64,000 bases of DNA from a cf. Phormidesmis sp. LEGE 11477. Lineage in GTDB: Bacteria; Cyanobacteriota; Cyanobacteriia; Phormidesmidales; Phormidesmidaceae. Of this stretch, positions 7,236 through 15,652 are shown piece after piece. The number at the start of each line of letters is the position of its first letter. Position 1 is the stretch's first letter. A program made the position numbers and the translations under genes. A model generated the notes under the pieces. The model was not told where the DNA came from. It worked only from the letters and a program-made list of their open reading frames with translations, and did no database searches. Where the stretch lies: contig NZ_JADEXO010000009.1 of NCBI RefSeq assembly GCF_015207105.1, positions 1 through 64,000 on the forward strand, in the 5' to 3' direction.

Positions 7236-8258
7236 ATGGTACGAGTGGCGATTAACGGGTTTGGCCGCATTGGTCGGCTGGTTTTACGGGCGGCTTGGGG
7301 CTGGCCTGATTTAGAGTTTGTTCATATCAATGAGATCGAAGGCGGCACGGCGGCGGCGGCTCACCTGTTGAAGTTTGATTCGGTGCATGGCCGGTGGCAG
7401 CCGGAGGTAACAGCGGCAGGCGAGGAGCGCTTTTTGATTGACCAGCATCCGCTGAGCTTCAGTGCGTATAAAGCGCCCGAAGAAGTTCACTGGGAAGCGT
7501 TAGGCATTGATGTGGTGCTGGAATGCTCAGGCAAGTTTCGGACGCCGGAGCTGTTGAATGCCTACTTCAAGAAAGGCGTGAAAAAGGTTGTTGTAGCGGC
7601 ACCTGTGAAGGCCTCTTCGGAGAAAGATGCGCTCAATGTGGTGATGGGCATTAACGATCATTTGTACGATCCCGCAGAGCATCACCTACTAACAGCGGCT
7701 TCTTGTACAACCAACTGCCTTGCGCCAGTCGTCAAAGTAATTCACGAAGGACTCGGCATTCGGCATGGCGCTATCACTACTATCCACGACATCACCAATA
7801 CTCAAACGATTGTAGATGCACCTCACAAAGACCTGCGGCGGGCGCGGGCGAATAGTCTTTCTTTAATTCCAACAACAACAGGCTCTGCGACGGCGATCAC
7901 CGGCATTTTTCCCGAACTCAAAGACAAGCTCAATGGTTTGGCGGTGCGAGTGCCCTTACTCAACGCCTCTCTAACAGACTGCGTGTTTGAAGTGAGCGAA
8001 CCGACGACGGTGGAGGCGGTCAATCAATTGTTCAAGACTGCTGCACTGGGAGATCTCAGCGGTATTTTGGGCTATGAAGAGCGTCCGTTAGTCTCTATTG
8101 ACTATAAGGACGATCCGCGCTCCTCAATTGTAGACGCGCTTTCAACGATGGTGGTCGATGGCACACAGGTAAAGGTGCTGGCTTGGTACGACAACGAGTG
8201 GGGATACTCCTGCCGGATGGCTGAGCTGGCGCGAAAGGTCGCGGTTTCTTTGGCTTAA
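7236..8258 (+). CDS. ArsJ-associated glyceraldehyde-3-phosphate dehydrogenase
   Basis: A full-length 340-residue GAPDH. It has the NAD-binding [14 protein letters not shown] at the N-terminus, the active-site Cys157 in SCTTNCLAP, the catalytic histidine in [10 protein letters not shown], and the C-terminal [12 protein letters not shown]. Beside arsJ, such enzymes are known to use arsenate in place of phosphate, making 1-arseno-3-phosphoglycerate, which ArsJ exports and which then falls apart outside. This gives arsenate resistance without reduction. The gene lies 24 bases after the broken pstS-like gene and 77 before arsJ. The pairing with arsJ, not the sequence alone, supports the specialised role over glycolysis. 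Confidence 0.92.
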   Translation: MVRVAINGFGRIGRLVLRAAWGWPDLEFVHINEIEGGTAAAAHLLKFDSVHGRWQPEVTAAGEERFLIDQHPLSFSAYKAPEEVHWEALGIDVVLECSGKFRTPELLNAYFKKGVKKVVVAAPVKASSEKDALNVVMGINDHLYDPAEHHLLTAASCTTNCLAPVVKVIHEGLGIRHGAITTIHDITNTQTIVDAPHKDLRRARANSLSLIPTTTGSATAITGIFPELKDKLNGLAVRVPLLNASLTDCVFEVSEPTTVEAVNQLFKTAALGDLSGILGYEERPLVSIDYKDDPRSSIVDALSTMVVDGTQVKVLAWYDNEWGYSCRMAELARKVAVSLA

Positions 8259-8335
8259 TACATTTGGCCTAATACAACAGATTACTTAACTGTTTAATTC
8301 AATCACTCAGCTAATTCTAAAAGATTGTAAGCACT

Positions 8336-9580
8336 ATGGATTCTTCACCCACTTTCGACCGGGCTGGCGTTCGCAATTATGCTCTAGTCACCCTTGCCTA
8401 CTGGGGCTTTACTGTGACTGACGGAGCGCTGCGAATGCTGGTGCTACTGTATTTTCACACGCTGGGCTACAGTCCCTTTGAAGTCGCGATGCTGTTTTTG
8501 TTCTATGAAATTTTTGGCATTATCACCAATCTATTTGGCGGCTGGATTGGCGCTAAATTCGGCGTCAAGCTGACGCTGTACGGCGGGATCGCGATGCAAA
8601 TTTTGGCGCTGCTGCTGTTAACGCCTGTAAATGAATCTTGGTCAATCGCCCTTGCCGTTCCTTACGTTATGTTCGCGCAGGCTATCTCAGGCATTGCCAA
8701 AGACCTCACCAAAATGAGTTCTAAGAGCGCCATTCGCTTGGTGATTCCCAAAGAGGCTCAGTCCACCTTGTTCAAATGGGTGGCAATTCTGACCGGCTCT
8801 AAGAATGCGCTTAAGGGCGTTGGCTTCTTTTTGGGCGGGCTGCTGCTGTCGGTGTTCGGCTATGTGAGTGCGCTAGTAATCATGGCAGTAGGACTATCTA
8901 TCGTCTTGTTGTCGAGTCGATGGTTGCCCTCGGGCATGGGGAAGCTCAAGTCGAAGGTGAAGTTTCGCCAGCTCTTTTCCAAAAGCCTGGAGATCAATAT
9001 TCTCTCTGCCGCCCGATTTTTTCTATTTGGGGCCAGAGATGTTTGGTTTGTAGTGGGCCTACCCGTCTTTCTATACGGCAGCTTGAACTGGTCTTTTGAG
9101 CAGGTGGGTGGCTTTCTGGCGATTTGGGTGATTGGCTATGGTTTGGTGCAGGCGATCGCGCCCAACCTATTACGACGATTTGGCTCAGGAAAACCACCGC
9201 AAGCGAGCACTATCCGGTTTTGGACAGGGTTTTTGGTGGCGATTCCGGGGGCGATCGCCCTTGCGCTCCAATTAGGCCGACCCGCTGGACAAACTATCAT
9301 CATCGGCTTGATGGTTTTTGGCATTGTATTTGCTTTTAACTCAGCCGTACATTCCTACTTAGTGCTGGCCTACACCGACGATGACAAAGTAGCGCTGAAC
9401 GTGGGCTTTTACTACATGGCAAACGCAGGCGGACGGCTGGCAGGCACGGTGCTCTCTGGCCTCGTCTTTCAGTTTTATGGGCTGGTGGGCTGTCTGTGGG
9501 TATCGACCTGCTTTGTGTTATTGGCAACGTTAGTGACGTTGAAACTACCCAATCCAAAAACCGCGAGCGCAGCCGTTTGA
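8336..9580 (+). CDS. arsJ: ArsJ, organoarsenical efflux permease (MFS)
   Basis: A 414-residue major facilitator protein with about twelve hydrophobic segments. The opening ([28 protein letters not shown], in part) and [18 protein letters not shown] are characteristic of ArsJ, which exports 1-arseno-3-phosphoglycerate. It follows the GAPDH gene directly and precedes acr3, the expected order for this pathway. Together the two genes handle arsenate, while acr3 handles arsenite. Identification from the combination of sequence and neighbour is strong. Confidence 0.9.
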   Translation: MDSSPTFDRAGVRNYALVTLAYWGFTVTDGALRMLVLLYFHTLGYSPFEVAMLFLFYEIFGIITNLFGGWIGAKFGVKLTLYGGIAMQILALLLLTPVNESWSIALAVPYVMFAQAISGIAKDLTKMSSKSAIRLVIPKEAQSTLFKWVAILTGSKNALKGVGFFLGGLLLSVFGYVSALVIMAVGLSIVLLSSRWLPSGMGKLKSKVKFRQLFSKSLEINILSAARFFLFGARDVWFVVGLPVFLYGSLNWSFEQVGGFLAIWVIGYGLVQAIAPNLLRRFGSGKPPQASTIRFWTGFLVAIPGAIALALQLGRPAGQTIIIGLMVFGIVFAFNSAVHSYLVLAYTDDDKVALNVGFYYMANAGGRLAGTVLSGLVFQFYGLVGCLWVSTCFVLLATLVTLKLPNPKTASAAV

Positions 9581-9617
9581 GCATACAAAAAAAACTAGAG
9601 AAGGGAAGCCCTCAACC

Positions 9618-10772
9618 ATGACTCATCACTCTACTCGCTCGTCTAGCAAACCCGTTCAAGCAGGCGGAAAGCTAAATCTCTTTGAGCGCTACTTAACGCT
9701 ATGGGTTGTTTTATGCATCCTGACTGGCATTGTGCTGGGGCGCACCTTTCCGGGTATAGCAGAGACCCTAGATGCCATGAGTGTCTATCAGGTATCGGTG
9801 CCGATTGCCATCTGTTTGTTTTTTATGATGTATCCCATCATGGTGAAGATTGATTTCTCGCAGGCAAAGCAGGCCATGAAAACACCAAAGCCCGTTCTCC
9901 TGACGCTGGCCGTCAACTGGCTGATTAAACCCTTTACGATGGTGGCCTTTACCCAGTTTTTCTTAGGTTGGCTATTCCGCCCACTCATTGTCGGCTCTGA
10001 GGTGATTAGAGGTGTGGAGGTGGCCATCGCAGATTCCTATATTGCAGGCACTATTCTGCTAGGCATCGCACCCTGTACTGCAATGGTGTTGATGTGGGGC
10101 TATTTGTCCTACAGCAACCAGGGGCACACGCTGGTGATGGTGGCGGTTAACTCTTTGGCGATGCTCTTTCTCTATGCACCGCTGGGAGGATGGTTACTGG
10201 CCTCGAATAATTTGATTGTACCTTGGGAAACTATCGTGCTCTCTGTGCTGATTTATGTGGGCTTACCGCTACTAGCAGGGGCGGTGTCTCGTACCTGGAT
10301 TGTGAGAAATAAGGGCAGGGCTTGGTTCGAGACTGTGTTCTTGAAGTATCTCAGTCCGGTCGCTGTTTTCGCATTGCTCCTGACGCTGGTTCTGTTGTTT
10401 GCCTTTAAAGGTGAACTGATTGTCAGCAACCCGCTGCACATTTTGTTGATTGCGGTGCCGCTGTTCATCCAGACAAACTTTATTTTTCTAATCACTTATG
10501 TTGCGGCGCAAAAGCTGGGCATGACCTATGAAGATTCGGCTCCAGCAGCTTTGATTGGGGCAAGTAATCATTTTGAGGTGGCGATCGCCACCGCTGTCAT
10601 GCTATTCGGCCTCAACTCTGGCGCGGCGCTAGCAACCGTCGTCGGCGTGCTAATCGAAGTCCCCATTATGCTAATGCTCGTAGAACTCTGTAAGAAAACG
10701 GCTTCCTGGTTCCCTCGCGAGCCTGAAAAAGCAACCCTGCTTGATCCGCGTTGTATTCATCCTCTCAGGTAG
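9618..10772 (+). CDS. acr3: Acr3 arsenite efflux permease
   Basis: A 384-residue membrane protein of about ten helices. It shows the Acr3 hallmarks: [17 protein letters not shown] at the start, PIMVKIDF after helix two, and the essential cysteine (near residue 153) in [16 protein letters not shown]. It also has [19 protein letters not shown] near the end. Acr3 extrudes arsenite using the membrane potential or protons. The gene lies 37 bases after arsJ, and the next gene starts 9 bases after its stop, so it is in the same operon. Regulation by ArsR is expected. Confidence 0.93.
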   Translation: MTHHSTRSSSKPVQAGGKLNLFERYLTLWVVLCILTGIVLGRTFPGIAETLDAMSVYQVSVPIAICLFFMMYPIMVKIDFSQAKQAMKTPKPVLLTLAVNWLIKPFTMVAFTQFFLGWLFRPLIVGSEVIRGVEVAIADSYIAGTILLGIAPCTAMVLMWGYLSYSNQGHTLVMVAVNSLAMLFLYAPLGGWLLASNNLIVPWETIVLSVLIYVGLPLLAGAVSRTWIVRNKGRAWFETVFLKYLSPVAVFALLLTLVLLFAFKGELIVSNPLHILLIAVPLFIQTNFIFLITYVAAQKLGMTYEDSAPAALIGASNHFEVAIATAVMLFGLNSGAALATVVGVLIEVPIMLMLVELCKKTASWFPREPEKATLLDPRCIHPLR

Positions 10773-10780
10773 CAAGCACC

Positions 10781-11251
10781 ATGCCAGAACAACTATCATT
10801 ACCGCCTATTTCAGAAAGCCTGTGGTGGGCAATACCCAACTGTCTCGCAGGCGTTCGCAAACCCACAGAAAAAGATTTGCCCGTTTTGCGATCGCTCCAG
10901 GTTGGAGCCATTGTCTCTGTACTAAGCGACGACGCTAACTTAGAACTCTATAAACGCTACAAGTACCCTCATCTTTGGATACCGATTGCTGGCGGCACTG
11001 CGCCGAGTTTATCTCAGCTACAGCAGTTAAAAACCTTTGTTGATTCCCAGAACGATTGCGGCAATGCTGTTGCCGTCCACTGTTCTAACGGGCTACGTCG
11101 CACGGGCACCGTGCTTACAGCTCTATTAATAAAGCAAGGGGCCGACTACGACAGCGCGATGGCAGCTATTCAAGCCACAAATCCAGCCGTTGAGCTAAGA
11201 GAAGCTCAAATTTCTTTCCTAAAAAACCTTTCTTCAACTTCTTCAATATGA
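10781..11251 (+). CDS. Cysteine-based (dual-specificity-like) phosphatase of the ars operon
   Basis: A 156-residue protein with the CX5R phosphatase loop: His100, Cys101 and Arg107 in [12 protein letters not shown]. The rest fits the compact dual-specificity phosphatase fold (WAIPNCLAG near the start, [20 protein letters not shown]-like strand). Such genes recur in arsenic operons beside acr3 and arsH. Whether they reduce arsenate, as some CX5R enzymes can, or act on phosphate esters is not settled. I used the ATG at 10781, which has AGGTAG upstream; an in-frame TTG at 10751 overlaps acr3. Its stop overlaps the arsH start (ATGA), suggesting translational coupling. Confidence 0.8.
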   Translation: MPEQLSLPPISESLWWAIPNCLAGVRKPTEKDLPVLRSLQVGAIVSVLSDDANLELYKRYKYPHLWIPIAGGTAPSLSQLQQLKTFVDSQNDCGNAVAVHCSNGLRRTGTVLTALLIKQGADYDSAMAAIQATNPAVELREAQISFLKNLSSTSSI

Positions 11252-11892
11252 GCTTCGATCATCCTCCTCGGATTTTATTCCTCTACGGCTCGCTAAGAGA
11301 GCGTTCTTATAGCCGCCTTCTGGCAGAAGAAGCCGCTCGCATCATTCAAGGATTCGGCGCAGAAGTAAGGGTATTCGATCCCCGAGGATTGCCGCTACAT
11401 GGCGCAGAACCCGATACTCATCCGAAAGTTCAAGAGCTACGAGAGTTGTCTCTCTGGTCAGAAGGGCAGGTGTGGTCAAGCCCTGAACTTCATGGCAACG
11501 TGTCTGGCTTAATGAAAACCCAGATCGACTGGATTCCTCTAACGATGGGCGCGGTTCGACCGACTCAGGGGCGAACCCTAGCAGTTATGCAGGTTTCTGG
11601 CGGATCACAGTCTTTTAATACTGTTAATACGCTGCGAATTTTGGGGCGGTGGATGCGGATGTTTACGATTCCCAATCAGTCATCAGTGGCAAAAGCCTAT
11701 CAGGAATTCAATGACGATGGCACGATGAAGGAGTCGGCCTATCGAGATCGCGTTATCGACGTGATGGAAGAACTCTACCGCTTCACCTTATTACTGCGAG
11801 AAAACGTAGACGAACTGACAGATCGCTATAGCGAACGCAAGACAGCGGCTGTTAAGCAGCTTGAAAAAACGGCAAAGCAGACACTAACCTGA
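11248..11892 (+). CDS. arsH: ArsH, NADPH-dependent flavoprotein (organoarsenical oxidase)
   Basis: A 214-residue flavodoxin-like NADPH:FMN oxidoreductase. The FMN-binding loop is [22 protein letters not shown] at the N-terminus, followed by [30 protein letters not shown] (shown in part) and [15 protein letters not shown]. These are the ArsH signatures. ArsH oxidises trivalent organoarsenicals to less toxic pentavalent forms, and can reduce quinones, iron or chromate in vitro. The start codon overlaps the phosphatase stop by four bases. Length and motifs match the family fully. Confidence 0.93.
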   Translation: MSFDHPPRILFLYGSLRERSYSRLLAEEAARIIQGFGAEVRVFDPRGLPLHGAEPDTHPKVQELRELSLWSEGQVWSSPELHGNVSGLMKTQIDWIPLTMGAVRPTQGRTLAVMQVSGGSQSFNTVNTLRILGRWMRMFTIPNQSSVAKAYQEFNDDGTMKESAYRDRVIDVMEELYRFTLLLRENVDELTDRYSERKTAAVKQLEKTAKQTLT

Positions 11893-11961
11893 TCGCTTCA
11901 AAACCGTACTATTTACTTTATCTTCTCTTAGATTAAAGATGTTCCGAGAGGTATCTGTCTT

Positions 11962-12600
11962 ATGAGTTCAGTCGAGTCGAGAGTAAAAGATCAGTACAAC
12001 GCGCAGGCACAAAGCTACGACCACCGCTGGAACCGATACATCAACAAGACGCTAACTTTCTTACTGGGGTGGGCGGAGATCCCGGTATCGGCACACATAC
12101 TAGATGTAGCCTGTGGCACGGGCGAGTTGGAACGCTTACTGTTAACTGACAACTTAAAGCAGTCTATTTCTGGCATTGATATCTCTGAACAGATGCTAGC
12201 TGAGGCCCGACAGAAGCTCAAAGGCTTTCCGAACGTCACCTTTAAAAGAGGCACGGCTTCTCAGCTACCATTTCCCGATCGGTCTTTTGATATTGTAGTG
12301 TCTGCTAGCTCATTCCACTATTTTCCCGAGCCTAAGAAGGCGCTAGCTGAAGTGAATCGGGTGTTGAAGCCAAACGGACAAGTCATCATCTTAGACTGGT
12401 GCAAAGACTTTCTCCTTTGCCGACTGTGCGATTGGTTCCTAAAACGGTTCGATCCGGCTCATCAACAGTGCTACACCGAAGCCGAGTTTCATGCGCTTCT
12501 AGAAAATTCAGGGCTGCGAGTTCAGCGATCACAGAGAATGCGTTTCGATATCATTTGGGGGCTGATGATTGCTGCTGCATCTCCGAAGGTTGATCAGTGA
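11962..12600 (+). CDS. Class I SAM-dependent methyltransferase, UbiE-like
   Basis: A 212-residue Rossmann-fold methyltransferase with motif I ILDVACGTGELE, the acidic residue of motif II in SGIDISEQML, and post-motif strands FDIVVSASSFHYFPEP and LKPNGQVIILDW. It resembles ubiquinone/menaquinone-type methyltransferases. It lacks the conserved cysteines expected of the arsenite methyltransferase ArsM, although several cysteines occur in its C-terminal half (FLLCRLCDWF). Position at the end of the ars operon, 69 bases after arsH, suggests a role in arsenic metabolism, but I would not name a substrate. It is convergent with rppB. Confidence 0.7.
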   Translation: MSSVESRVKDQYNAQAQSYDHRWNRYINKTLTFLLGWAEIPVSAHILDVACGTGELERLLLTDNLKQSISGIDISEQMLAEARQKLKGFPNVTFKRGTASQLPFPDRSFDIVVSASSFHYFPEPKKALAEVNRVLKPNGQVIILDWCKDFLLCRLCDWFLKRFDPAHQQCYTEAEFHALLENSGLRVQRSQRMRFDIIWGLMIAAASPKVDQ

Positions 12601-12652
12601 AGCCATGCCTTATCTCTCGGATATGAGCGGACTCTTATTTCCTTGCGATTTC

Positions 12653-14083
12653 CTAACAGAGGTAGGGCAGATAGATTGTGAATAAGCTGCCTTGTCCAAG
12701 ATTGCTGTTAACGGTGATTTTCCCGTCGTGATAACGGGCGATCGCCTGCGAAATTGCCAGTCCTAAGCCTGTACCCCCAGTTTTGCGAGAGCGATCACTA
12801 TTCACCCGGTAAAACCGTTCAAAAATTTGGGTTTGTTCAGACAGTGGAATACCAATGCCGCTATCTTGAACAGCGACGATGGCCACGCGATCGCGAGTTT
12901 GTAAACTCACCTTGACCGAGCCTTTCGCGGGCGTGTACTGAATGGCGTTAGCGATCACATTAGAAACCAGCCGGTAGAGCTGAGATTCGTCACCCGCAAC
13001 ATAAATTTCGGCGTCAGGAACTTGGCTGGTTAAATCAATGTCGCTAACGTTAGCAAGTTCCAAAAATTCTTCGCTGAGATCGGCAACCACATCGTTTAAA
13101 CAGCAAGACTTATCCGGTTTGGATGCAGCATCCTGTTCAAGTCGGCTGAGCAGGAGTAAATCAGCAACCAGGTGGCTGAGTCGCCTGCCCTGACGTTCCA
13201 CCGTTTTGAGCATAGGTACAACTTCTTGCTGCTGGGTAGAGGATAGCCGTAAGGTTGCTTCTACCGTAGCGAGCAAGCTGGCCAGGGGCGATCGCAGTTC
13301 GTGAGCGGCATTAGCCGTGAACTGTTGTTGTTTCTGATAGGAGTGATAGATCGGTCGCATGGCGAGTCCTGAGAGTGCCCATGCGCTAACAGCCACCAGA
13401 ACTAAAACAAGGGGCAACCCAAAGATTAGAATCCATTGAATTCGCTCGATTTCAGCGTCGTAGGGGGCTAGAGTGCGGCCAATTTGCAGGTATCCCCACG
13501 ACTGATGATCCACGCCAGCCCTGTCGTTAGTCGTTACAAGGCGAGCTGATAGTGCTGCATCGGTAGCGTTATTAGCGGCGCTGTCAGCAGCATTGTCAGT
13601 ACGGTGCAGAATGGTTGTGAACTGATGATAGCGACCGCTCTCTTCGGTACTAAATGTTTGCCACGGTGATGGATTGAAGTCAGTCGGGAGCGGAAACGGT
13701 TGATTAGGAGAAAATGCCAGCAGGTCGCCATGCTGATTGAATAGGCGAATGTAGTAAGTGTTGCGATCGCTGATGCCGGTGGTGTGGCGTTGTACGAAAG
13801 TAGGGTTGTTGTTGCAGGGTTGTTCTACCACGCACAGATCGGGAAAGATTTGCTGTAGCAAGCGGGTCGGATCTTCTGCCGCAGGCAGCATTGGCTCAAA
13901 GCTGTCATGCAAGGTTCCAGCAATCGACTCGATCTCTCGTTCTATGGCAACCCAGTTTGCACGAACCAAGGCCCGATACATGCCTAATCCAGACAGACCC
14001 AACAGTCCGCCCATGGCGATCGCATACCAGCAGGCCAAGCGACGGCGGCTGCGACGAAAGAGTAACTGGCTGGGGTTCTTCAT
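12653..14083 (-). CDS. rppB: Sensor histidine kinase RppB (NrsS-like)
   Basis: A 476-residue membrane histidine kinase. A first transmembrane helix (around 18-38) and a second (around 218-238) bracket a periplasmic sensor domain containing two cysteines (DLCVVEQPCNN) and histidines that could bind metal. The cytoplasmic part has the H-box TANAAHELRSPLASLL, the N-box NVIANAIQYTPAKGS and G-boxes DSGIGIP and GTGLGLAIS. This layout and the neighbouring genes match NrsS/RppB of Synechocystis, a nickel (and redox) sensor. It overlaps the rppA stop by four bases (ATGA), so the two are translationally coupled. A CopS-like copper role is possible given the boxes at copper genes in this window. Confidence 0.85.
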   Translation of the reverse strand: MKNPSQLLFRRSRRRLACWYAIAMGGLLGLSGLGMYRALVRANWVAIEREIESIAGTLHDSFEPMLPAAEDPTRLLQQIFPDLCVVEQPCNNNPTFVQRHTTGISDRNTYYIRLFNQHGDLLAFSPNQPFPLPTDFNPSPWQTFSTEESGRYHQFTTILHRTDNAADSAANNATDAALSARLVTTNDRAGVDHQSWGYLQIGRTLAPYDAEIERIQWILIFGLPLVLVLVAVSAWALSGLAMRPIYHSYQKQQQFTANAAHELRSPLASLLATVEATLRLSSTQQQEVVPMLKTVERQGRRLSHLVADLLLLSRLEQDAASKPDKSCCLNDVVADLSEEFLELANVSDIDLTSQVPDAEIYVAGDESQLYRLVSNVIANAIQYTPAKGSVKVSLQTRDRVAIVAVQDSGIGIPLSEQTQIFERFYRVNSDRSRKTGGTGLGLAISQAIARYHDGKITVNSNLGQGSLFTIYLPYLC

Positions 14084-14784
14084 GGCTCAAACCGATAGCC
14101 CTGACCGGCCACCGTCTTAATTGGACAGTCACAGCCATAACGAGAAAATTTGCGCCTGACCAGCCGAATTTGAGCGGCAACCACATTACTGACGGGTTCT
14201 TCATCCAGATCCCATAGCTGATAGCGAATTTTACTGCCTGGAATCGTGCGATTAGGATTTTCCATCAGGTAGGCCAATACCTGAAATTCTTTGAGGGTGA
14301 GTGGAATAGATTGCGCCTCCTGGTCACCTGTCTGCTCATCTGGCGGCTCGACTGTCAGCGTAGTGTTGGCATCATCTAGCGTAAATCGTCCAATGCGCCA
14401 GATTTCTGTCCGCAGTTGGGGCGATCGCCGCTGCAAAGCCCGCAACCGGGCCAGCAGCTCTACCATCACAAACGGCTTAACCAAGTAGTCATCGGCACCA
14501 GCATCTAACCCAGTCACCCGATTTTCCGGCTCCCCCAAAGCTGTCAGCATCAGCACAGGTAACGCACTTTGATGAGATCTGAGCCGCTTGCAAAGTTCTA
14601 GCCCAGATACTTCAGGAATCAGCCAGTCAATGATAGCCACCGTGTAATCCGTCCACTCGCTCTCCAGGTGATGCCATGCCTGAGCGCCATCGGTCACCCA
14701 GTCCACGATATATTTTTCGCCCACTAAGACCTGCTTAATGGCAAACCCCAAGTCTTCTTCATCTTCTACTAGCAGAATTCTCAT
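14080..14784 (-). CDS. rppA: Response regulator RppA (NrsR-like), OmpR family
   Basis: A 234-residue OmpR/PhoB-type regulator. The receiver domain has the acidic pair (VEDEEDLG), the phosphorylated aspartate in VAIIDWLIPEVSG, the switch threonine in LMLTALG and the lysine in YLVKPFVMVEL. The C-terminal winged helix (LTLKEFQVLAYLMENPNRTI, VRRKFSRYGCD) binds DNA. It is divergent from nrsB, with a direct repeat TTTCAT-N5-TTTCAT between. OmpR-type dimers bind such direct repeats, so RppA, or a paralogue elsewhere on the genome, is the likely reader of the six boxes in this window. Identification as RppA/NrsR follows from sequence plus divergent nrs genes. Confidence 0.87.
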   Translation of the reverse strand: MRILLVEDEEDLGFAIKQVLVGEKYIVDWVTDGAQAWHHLESEWTDYTVAIIDWLIPEVSGLELCKRLRSHQSALPVLMLTALGEPENRVTGLDAGADDYLVKPFVMVELLARLRALQRRSPQLRTEIWRIGRFTLDDANTTLTVEPPDEQTGDQEAQSIPLTLKEFQVLAYLMENPNRTIPGSKIRYQLWDLDEEPVSNVVAAQIRLVRRKFSRYGCDCPIKTVAGQGYRFEP

Positions 14785-14859
14785 TGCAAAATTCTCATGG
14801 ATTCTTTCCCCTACTCAACCACATCCTCTACGCGATTGATTTTAACGGAGTCGCTGCCA

Positions 14860-14876
14860 TTTCATCTGGATTTCAT
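14860..14876 (+). promoter_or_regulatory. RppA/CopR-type box before nrsB
   Basis: TTTCAT-CTGGA-TTTCAT in the rppA-nrsB intergenic region, 64 bases upstream of the nrsB ATG. The repeat unit extends to ATTTCATCTG on both sides. Its position between rppAB and the nrs operon makes it the natural reference site for this regulator. Confidence 0.7.
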
Positions 14877-14939
14877 CTGCCCTATGGCAACCTATATGAG
14901 GCTTTTATCCCGCTCTACAGAAAATTACGAGGCGTTACC

Positions 14940-15599
14940 ATGAAATCTTTTCCTCTATTGGGTTCTATCCTGACCGCTAGCTTACTCATCAGCACACCTG
15001 CGGCGTTGGCCCACGTCGGCCATGGCGATGAATTTCAATCGACGGGCGGTATTAATCGAGTTGAGGTGAAGTCCGAAACCGACTCTCTGCTGGGCATTCA
15101 GACGGCTCCCATCGAGCCTGCTGCCGATGGCAGTGCCGCTGTTTTGATTCCGGTGACGGCGTTAGTCGATGACAGCGGCGAGCAGCTTGTTTTTGTGCAG
15201 TATGAAAACTTCTACGAGCCGGTGCCAGTCGCGACAGGCTCCACGCAGGGCGATTTGCTGGAAGTGACCGAAGGGCTATCGGTCGGAGAACAGCTCGTGA
15301 CTGAGGGCAGTTTGTCGCTATATGCTGAGTCGCGCAAAACGCAAGCTGCCGAAGCACCAATAGATGAAACACCAGCGGCTGAAGGCGATTTTGCTACGCC
15401 TGTGACTGATGAGACTCATGCCCAAGCAGATGCCAAAGGAGTTCCTCATAGTCACGATGAAACTGGCAATCTAGTGGCCTCTAGTGCTGTTGAAGAGGCG
15501 TCTGGTGGCTTTCCGATGGGGATGGCGGCGACTGCTGGTGTAGCTGTTGTGCTAGCGGGTGGTGCGATCGCCTTTGTCAGCGGCAATCGTAAGGGATAG
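14940..15599 (+). CDS. nrsB: NrsB-like periplasmic efflux adaptor, short form
   Basis: A 219-residue exported protein. The signal peptide (MKSFPLLGSILTASLLIS) ends near TPAALA, and mature AHVGHGDEF carries histidines. The middle part (QTAPIEPAADGSAAVLIPV, FVQYENFYEPVPVATG, VTEGLSVGEQLVTEGSLSL) matches the C-terminal barrel and membrane-proximal parts of RND membrane-fusion proteins. The coiled-coil hairpin and lipoyl halves are absent. A His/acidic linker (HAQADAKGVPHSHDETG) and a C-terminal membrane helix with a basic end (FVSGNRKG) follow. I chose the ATG at 14940 for its signal peptide and GAGGCG upstream; a longer frame from 14784 would overlap rppA. It precedes nrsA by 53 bases. Confidence 0.75.
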   Translation: MKSFPLLGSILTASLLISTPAALAHVGHGDEFQSTGGINRVEVKSETDSLLGIQTAPIEPAADGSAAVLIPVTALVDDSGEQLVFVQYENFYEPVPVATGSTQGDLLEVTEGLSVGEQLVTEGSLSLYAESRKTQAAEAPIDETPAAEGDFATPVTDETHAQADAKGVPHSHDETGNLVASSAVEEASGGFPMGMAATAGVAVVLAGGAIAFVSGNRKG

Positions 15600-15652
15600 T
15601 AAACCGATTCTAATCAAACCCAAAGAGCCATCAAAGAGACTCATCACTTAAA

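Noticed and set aside
12653-14784. Two-component pair called CopRS instead of RppAB
   Set aside because: Divergent nrs genes and the sensor's layout favour RppAB/NrsRS. The presence of copper-type boxes keeps a copper role possible, so this is noted in the entry rather than used as the name.
14784-14939. Longer N-terminus for NrsB
   Set aside because: It spans the RppA-type box and hides the signal peptide that begins at 14940.
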